Below are positions 49,077 through 51,458 of a stretch of DNA of 51,458 nucleotides, piece after piece. The notes under the pieces are model-generated. The model had not been told where the DNA came from. It did no database searches and saw only the letters and a program-made list of their open reading frames with translations. The stretch's first letter is position 1, and each line of letters opens with the position of its first letter. Location of the stretch: positions 6,140 through 57,597 of the forward strand of contig PLSY01000222.1 of the NCBI GenBank assembly GCA_003164275.1. The letters run 5' to 3'. Origin of the DNA: Acidimicrobiaceae bacterium (GTDB lineage Bacteria > Actinomycetota > Acidimicrobiia > Acidimicrobiales > RAAP-2). The position numbers and the translations under genes are program-made.

Positions 49077-49518
49077 GTAGCTCCGAGGCCGTGCTCGGGA
49101 TGAGTCCGCATACCTTGGCATCGGTCGTTGCCGCCGCGGTGTGCAGCTTCACGTGCACAAGGCCGAAGGCCCGTTCGATGGGTCCGGCCTCGACGTCCAC
49201 CAGCTGCATTCGCCCGTACGGCACCACGCACAGCCGCTTGAACAACATCCCGTGGGTGACCATCAGGTCGTCCGCTCGCTCCACGTACCCCCACGAGGCC
49301 AGGTTCCGGCCAATGGAGAACCACCCCCAGGCCAGCGCGCCCACACCGACGACGGCCACGATGACCCCAACGATGCTCGACGCCCACAGGCAGGCAGCTG
49401 CGGCACCCGCCACCAAGGGGATGCCGCCACAGAGAAGGACGGTCCGTCTCATGCGGGCAAGGAGCGGCGACACCCGGTTCCATGGATGCCCGCTGGGCGG
49501 ATCGAAGGGCCCATCCAT
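49030..49518 (-). CDS. Short PH-domain membrane protein, YdbS-like
   Basis: A 162-residue protein with two adjacent membrane helices (TVLLCGGIPLVAGAAAACLWAS, then VGVIVAVVGVGALAWGWFSI) and one bPH2 domain: SWGYVERADDLMVTHGMLFKRLCVVPYGRMQLVDVEAGPIERAFGLVHVKLHTA. The sequence shares the pattern G-M-L-F-K-R...V-P...R-x-Q-x-V-D with the larger partner. Start ATG at 49518. Its 3' end overlaps the next gene. Likely a subunit of the same membrane complex. Confidence 0.9.
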   Translation of the reverse strand: MDGPFDPPSGHPWNRVSPLLARMRRTVLLCGGIPLVAGAAAACLWASSIVGVIVAVVGVGALAWGWFSIGRNLASWGYVERADDLMVTHGMLFKRLCVVPYGRMQLVDVEAGPIERAFGLVHVKLHTAAATTDAKVCGLIPSTASELRDRLTQLGEAHASGL

Positions 49519-49593
49519 TGCCCAGACCCTACCGGGACGGGCTCGACCGAACCGGGGGGAGGTACCGGCGTCGGTCTGGCCAGCGCAGGAGGT

Positions 49594-49944
49594 TCAGACG
49601 AGGTTGCGAGCGGCCCAGTCCCTCAACGCCTGGAGGGCAGGGAGGAGGTCCTCGCCAGCCGGGGCCAAGCGATAGGACACGCCGACGGGCGGCCCAGTCT
49701 CCACCTCACGCAGGACAAGTCCCGCCCCCGTCAGCTCGACCAGTCGCTCGGCCAGCACGGAGTCGCTGATCCCAGCGACCCCTCGGCGCAGGTCCGAGAA
49801 CGAGGCCGGGCCGCTGGCCAGCGTGCCGAGGATGATCCCGCTCCAGCGTTTACCGAGGAAGCCGAACGCCCTGGCCAGGGCGGCGTCACAGACCTGTGGC
49901 TCGTGTCCGACCGGTGCGCACGACTCGGATACGACGTGCGGCAT
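49594..49944 (-). CDS. HxlR-family regulator (YodB/HypR-like)
   Basis: A 116-residue winged-helix regulator of the DUF24/HxlR class: VCDAALARAFGFLGKRWSGIILGTLASGPASFSDLRRGVAGISDSVLAERLVELTGAGLVLREVETGPPVGVSYRLAPAGEDLLPAL. The cysteine just before the first helix (about Cys19 from the ATG 49944; a second at about 9) is at the place of the redox-sensing cysteine in YodB and HypR, so control by thiol oxidation or quinone alkylation is plausible. The frame is open up to a TTG at 49968, but ATG 49944 is the better start. Divergent from the azoreductase gene, its probable target. Confidence 0.92.
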   Translation of the reverse strand: MPHVVSESCAPVGHEPQVCDAALARAFGFLGKRWSGIILGTLASGPASFSDLRRGVAGISDSVLAERLVELTGAGLVLREVETGPPVGVSYRLAPAGEDLLPALQALRDWAARNLV

Positions 49945-50058
49945 TTCCACGTCACCAGCGTAGATCAATACGAATCTCTTGCTAGCTCTTTTTTTAGAAG
50001 TAACATTGGTTCTAGTAGTTAAAGGCTCTATCCCCGTTCCTAGCTCAGGAGAGAAACC
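49945..50058. promoter_or_regulatory. AT-rich divergent region of the HxlR and azoreductase genes
   Basis: The 114 bases contain a T7 run, a weak inverted repeat TAAC (50001-50004) with GTTA (50018-50021) and AGGAGA 7 bases before the azoreductase ATG. AT content is far above the surroundings. Both promoters and the HxlR operator should lie here. No perfect palindrome is visible. Confidence 0.5.
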
Positions 50059-50712
50059 ATGACCTTGTTCCGACTGGACGCCAGCATCCGAGTGGAGGGC
50101 TCAATCAGCCGGGCCATCGCCGACATCGTCGAGGCAGAGTGGAAGGCCTCGGGCGGTGACCGGATCATTACCCGTCATGTCGGCACTGACCCGATCCCAT
50201 CCACCTCATGGGGGGAGGCGGTCAGCGCCGCCGGGATCGAAGCCGTCGACTTCACCTCGGGCCAACGTGACGCCTTTGCCTTGGCCTCAACTCTCACCGA
50301 CGAGCTCATCGAAGCCGACGCCTACCTGTTCGCCCTTCCTTTGTACAACTTCGGCATTTCCCAGCACATGAAGGCCTGGGTGGACTTGGTGACGACCGAC
50401 CCACGCATGGGACCGGGCAGCGACGCCCTTGCCGGACGGACGGCCGTGCTGGTACTGACCCGTGGTGGCAGCTATGCGGCCGGCACTCCCCGCGAGGGTT
50501 GGGATCACGCGTCGGGATGGATGAGGCGCATCCTGGCTGACGTTTGGCAACTGGACCTCACCGAGGTTGAAACCGAGTTCACCCTCGCCCACGTGAACGC
50601 TGCGCTCAGTGATTTCAGGCAGCTGGCGGACGAGCTGCGGACCAAGGCCGAGTATGCGGCAGCTGAGGCCGGACGGCGACTCGGAGAACGGGTCCGTGCC
50701 GCCTCCAGGTGA
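50059..50712 (+). CDS. azoR: FMN-dependent NADH-azoreductase / quinone reductase
   Basis: A 217-residue flavodoxin-fold enzyme of the AzoR (AcpD) family. The FMN phosphate loop is LFRLDASIRVEGSISRAIADIV. The flavin-binding P-x-Y-N-F segment is ALPLYNFGISQHMKAWVDLV, and LVLTRGGSYAAGTPREGWDHA forms the third flavin loop. It reduces azo dyes and quinones by two electrons at the expense of NAD(P)H and so avoids semiquinones. Start ATG at 50059 with AGGAGA upstream. Divergent from the HxlR gene; the pair equals the YodB-AzoR arrangement of Bacillus. Confidence 0.94.
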   Translation: MTLFRLDASIRVEGSISRAIADIVEAEWKASGGDRIITRHVGTDPIPSTSWGEAVSAAGIEAVDFTSGQRDAFALASTLTDELIEADAYLFALPLYNFGISQHMKAWVDLVTTDPRMGPGSDALAGRTAVLVLTRGGSYAAGTPREGWDHASGWMRRILADVWQLDLTEVETEFTLAHVNAALSDFRQLADELRTKAEYAAAEAGRRLGERVRAASR

Positions 50713-50782
50713 CGGCGAGGCTCATCACCCGCGCGCTCAAACCCCCATCCAAGACTCGTCCCTGGCTGAAGACCGGTACGCG

Positions 50783-51106
50783 TCAAAAGGTGGTGTCTCG
50801 CTCCTCGTACTCGGACAGCAGTCGCCGCAGATTCCCCTCAGGATCGACAGGCGCGGCTTGGAGGGCGAGCGACCGAACGATGTAGGAGAACGAGGCGAGA
50901 ACGTCTGCCTGGTACTCCACTGACTCGGCCGGAAGAGCCTCTGGGTCCACTCCCTCTAGCGAACGAGAGACGACCGACTCCAAACTGGCATTGAACACAG
51001 CGTCGACCCCGAGGTCGGTCGCGTGCACGTGGGCAAGGATGAGCCGTCGCACGTCCGCTGCCGCTTCACGGGCAATTTGATTCGCCGGGTCAGGCACGAT
51101 GTTCAT
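50783..51106 (-). CDS. Unknown small acidic protein
   Basis: About 107 residues starting with MNIVPDPANQIAREAAADVRRLI. The rest is helical: LAHVHATDLGVDAVFNASLESVVSRSLEG, then YQADVLASFSYIVRSLALQA. No motif, signal or membrane segment is recognised. The ATG at 51106 is chosen because the residues before it (frame open to 51271) are Arg/Pro-rich and not protein-like. No good ribosome site. It stands between the azoreductase and the partial Ddn-like gene. Confidence 0.55.
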   Translation of the reverse strand: MNIVPDPANQIAREAAADVRRLILAHVHATDLGVDAVFNASLESVVSRSLEGVDPEALPAESVEYQADVLASFSYIVRSLALQAAPVDPEGNLRRLLSEYEERDTTF

Positions 51107-51295
51107 TGCTGTCAGGCTAACAAGGTTCGAACTCGTCACCTCGGCTTCAACCTGCCAGTCCCAGCTAGGTCGACGGGGTGTTCTGCGATCCCGCACTTCC
51201 ACGATGCGTGGCCCGGCCGCACCGCGCCACCGAGGGTGAACCCCTCTGACCAAGACTTGCGAGACGCTCATCCCGCGAGCACATACGCTGAAGGG

Positions 51296-51458
51296 ATGCC
51301 TATCGATGGAGAGTATGAGCCGAGCTCACGGGACTGGGTTCGAGATCAGGTCGCTGAGTATGAGGCCTCCGGTGGTGAACGAGCAAACACGCTGATGGAC
51401 ACGGGTCTGCCTATCATCGTCCTGACCACTCGAGGCAACAAGAGCGGGAAGGTCCGCA
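51296..51458 (+). CDS. Deazaflavin (F420)-dependent nitroreductase/quinone reductase, Ddn family, 5' part
   Basis: The first 54 codons are present and the window then ends. The translation MPIDGEYEPSSRDWVRDQVA..., with EYEASGGERANTL and PIIVLTTRGNKSGKVR, matches the N-terminus of the Ddn-like family: the W-V-R-D-Q-V segment and the T-T-R-G-x-K-S-G-K motif that binds the F420 phosphate. The start is the ATG at 51296 after AAGGG. Such enzymes reduce quinones or nitro compounds with F420H2, so the cell probably makes F420. Confidence 0.85.
   Translation, partial: MPIDGEYEPSSRDWVRDQVAEYEASGGERANTLMDTGLPIIVLTTRGNKSGKVR

Noticed and set aside
51100..51200. Possible tRNA fragment on the minus strand (GAGTTCGAACC-like T arm)
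   Set aside because: A T-arm-like stem-loop ACGAG-TTCGAAC-CTTGT can be drawn, but no acceptor, anticodon or D stem pairs around it.

Overview
This is a GC-rich chromosomal segment with dense, mostly short-spaced genes, many GTG starts and actinobacterial marker families: a LytR-CpsA-Psr (LCP) wall ligase with LytR_C tail, a RodZ-like helix-turn-helix/DUF4115 protein, a BlaI/M56/CtaG operon, a Ddn-type F420-dependent reductase and YdbS/YdbT-type PH-domain proteins. A free-living aerobic actinobacterium is well supported. The class Acidimicrobiia is plausible, but this is inference from gene style only. The window opens inside a tRNA-Leu(CAG) and closes inside a Ddn-family gene.

Layout. 0-2.5 kb: tRNA end with terminator, a secreted lipoprotein and a PRC-barrel-like protein. 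2.9-6.0 kb: a compact, translationally coupled operon (104-codon-class unknown protein, glyoxalase/extradiol-type protein, MhqD-like hydrolase, LLM flavin oxidoreductase) divergent from a MarR regulator; it resembles the quinone-stress MhqR regulon of Firmicutes. 6.6-9.3 kb: a frameshifted hemerythrin-like gene, a CpdA-like phosphoesterase and a secreted protein of unknown function. 9.7-15.5 kb: two D-aminoacylase-type amidohydrolases around an IclR regulator with a palindromic operator, the second one followed by a Rieske oxygenase; then an SGNH hydrolase. 16.6-23.1 kb: a polyhydroxyalkanoate (PHA) island with depolymerase, phasin, acyl-CoA ligase, PHA synthase and an XRE regulator, interrupted by a GST gene. 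23.1-30.4 kb: UvrD/HRDC helicase, SRPBCC protein, TetR regulator, an MFS pump fused to a MarR-like domain, and a LigB-type dioxygenase. 30.5-33.2 kb: a three-gene polar amino-acid ABC importer. 33.3-37.3 kb: an unknown protein, the LCP protein and a complete IS630-family element inserted in the LCP stop codon. 37.4-40.8 kb: TetR with a perfect palindromic operator, an MFS pump and a pirin. 41-44.4 kb: RodZ-like protein and the blaI-M56-ctaG operon. 44.5-51.5 kb: beta-carbonic anhydrase, nitronate monooxygenase, MarR, a decayed TetR fragment, a small conserved protein, two PH-domain membrane proteins, a divergent HxlR/azoreductase pair, an unknown protein and the partial Ddn-like gene.

Taken together the region is a chromosomal neighbourhood rich in detoxification and redox enzymes (glyoxalase, LLM and azoreductase flavoenzymes, nitronate monooxygenase, GST, pirin, Rieske and LigB oxygenases, two efflux pumps), each next to its own small regulator, with one carbon-storage island. 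I see no CRISPR array, prophage, conjugation module or recognisable antiviral system. The most concrete unusual observations are the IS630 insertion that rebuilds the host stop codon, its probable programmed frameshift, two probably frameshift-broken genes, the pump-regulator fusion, and several regulator-operator pairs that can be tested directly.
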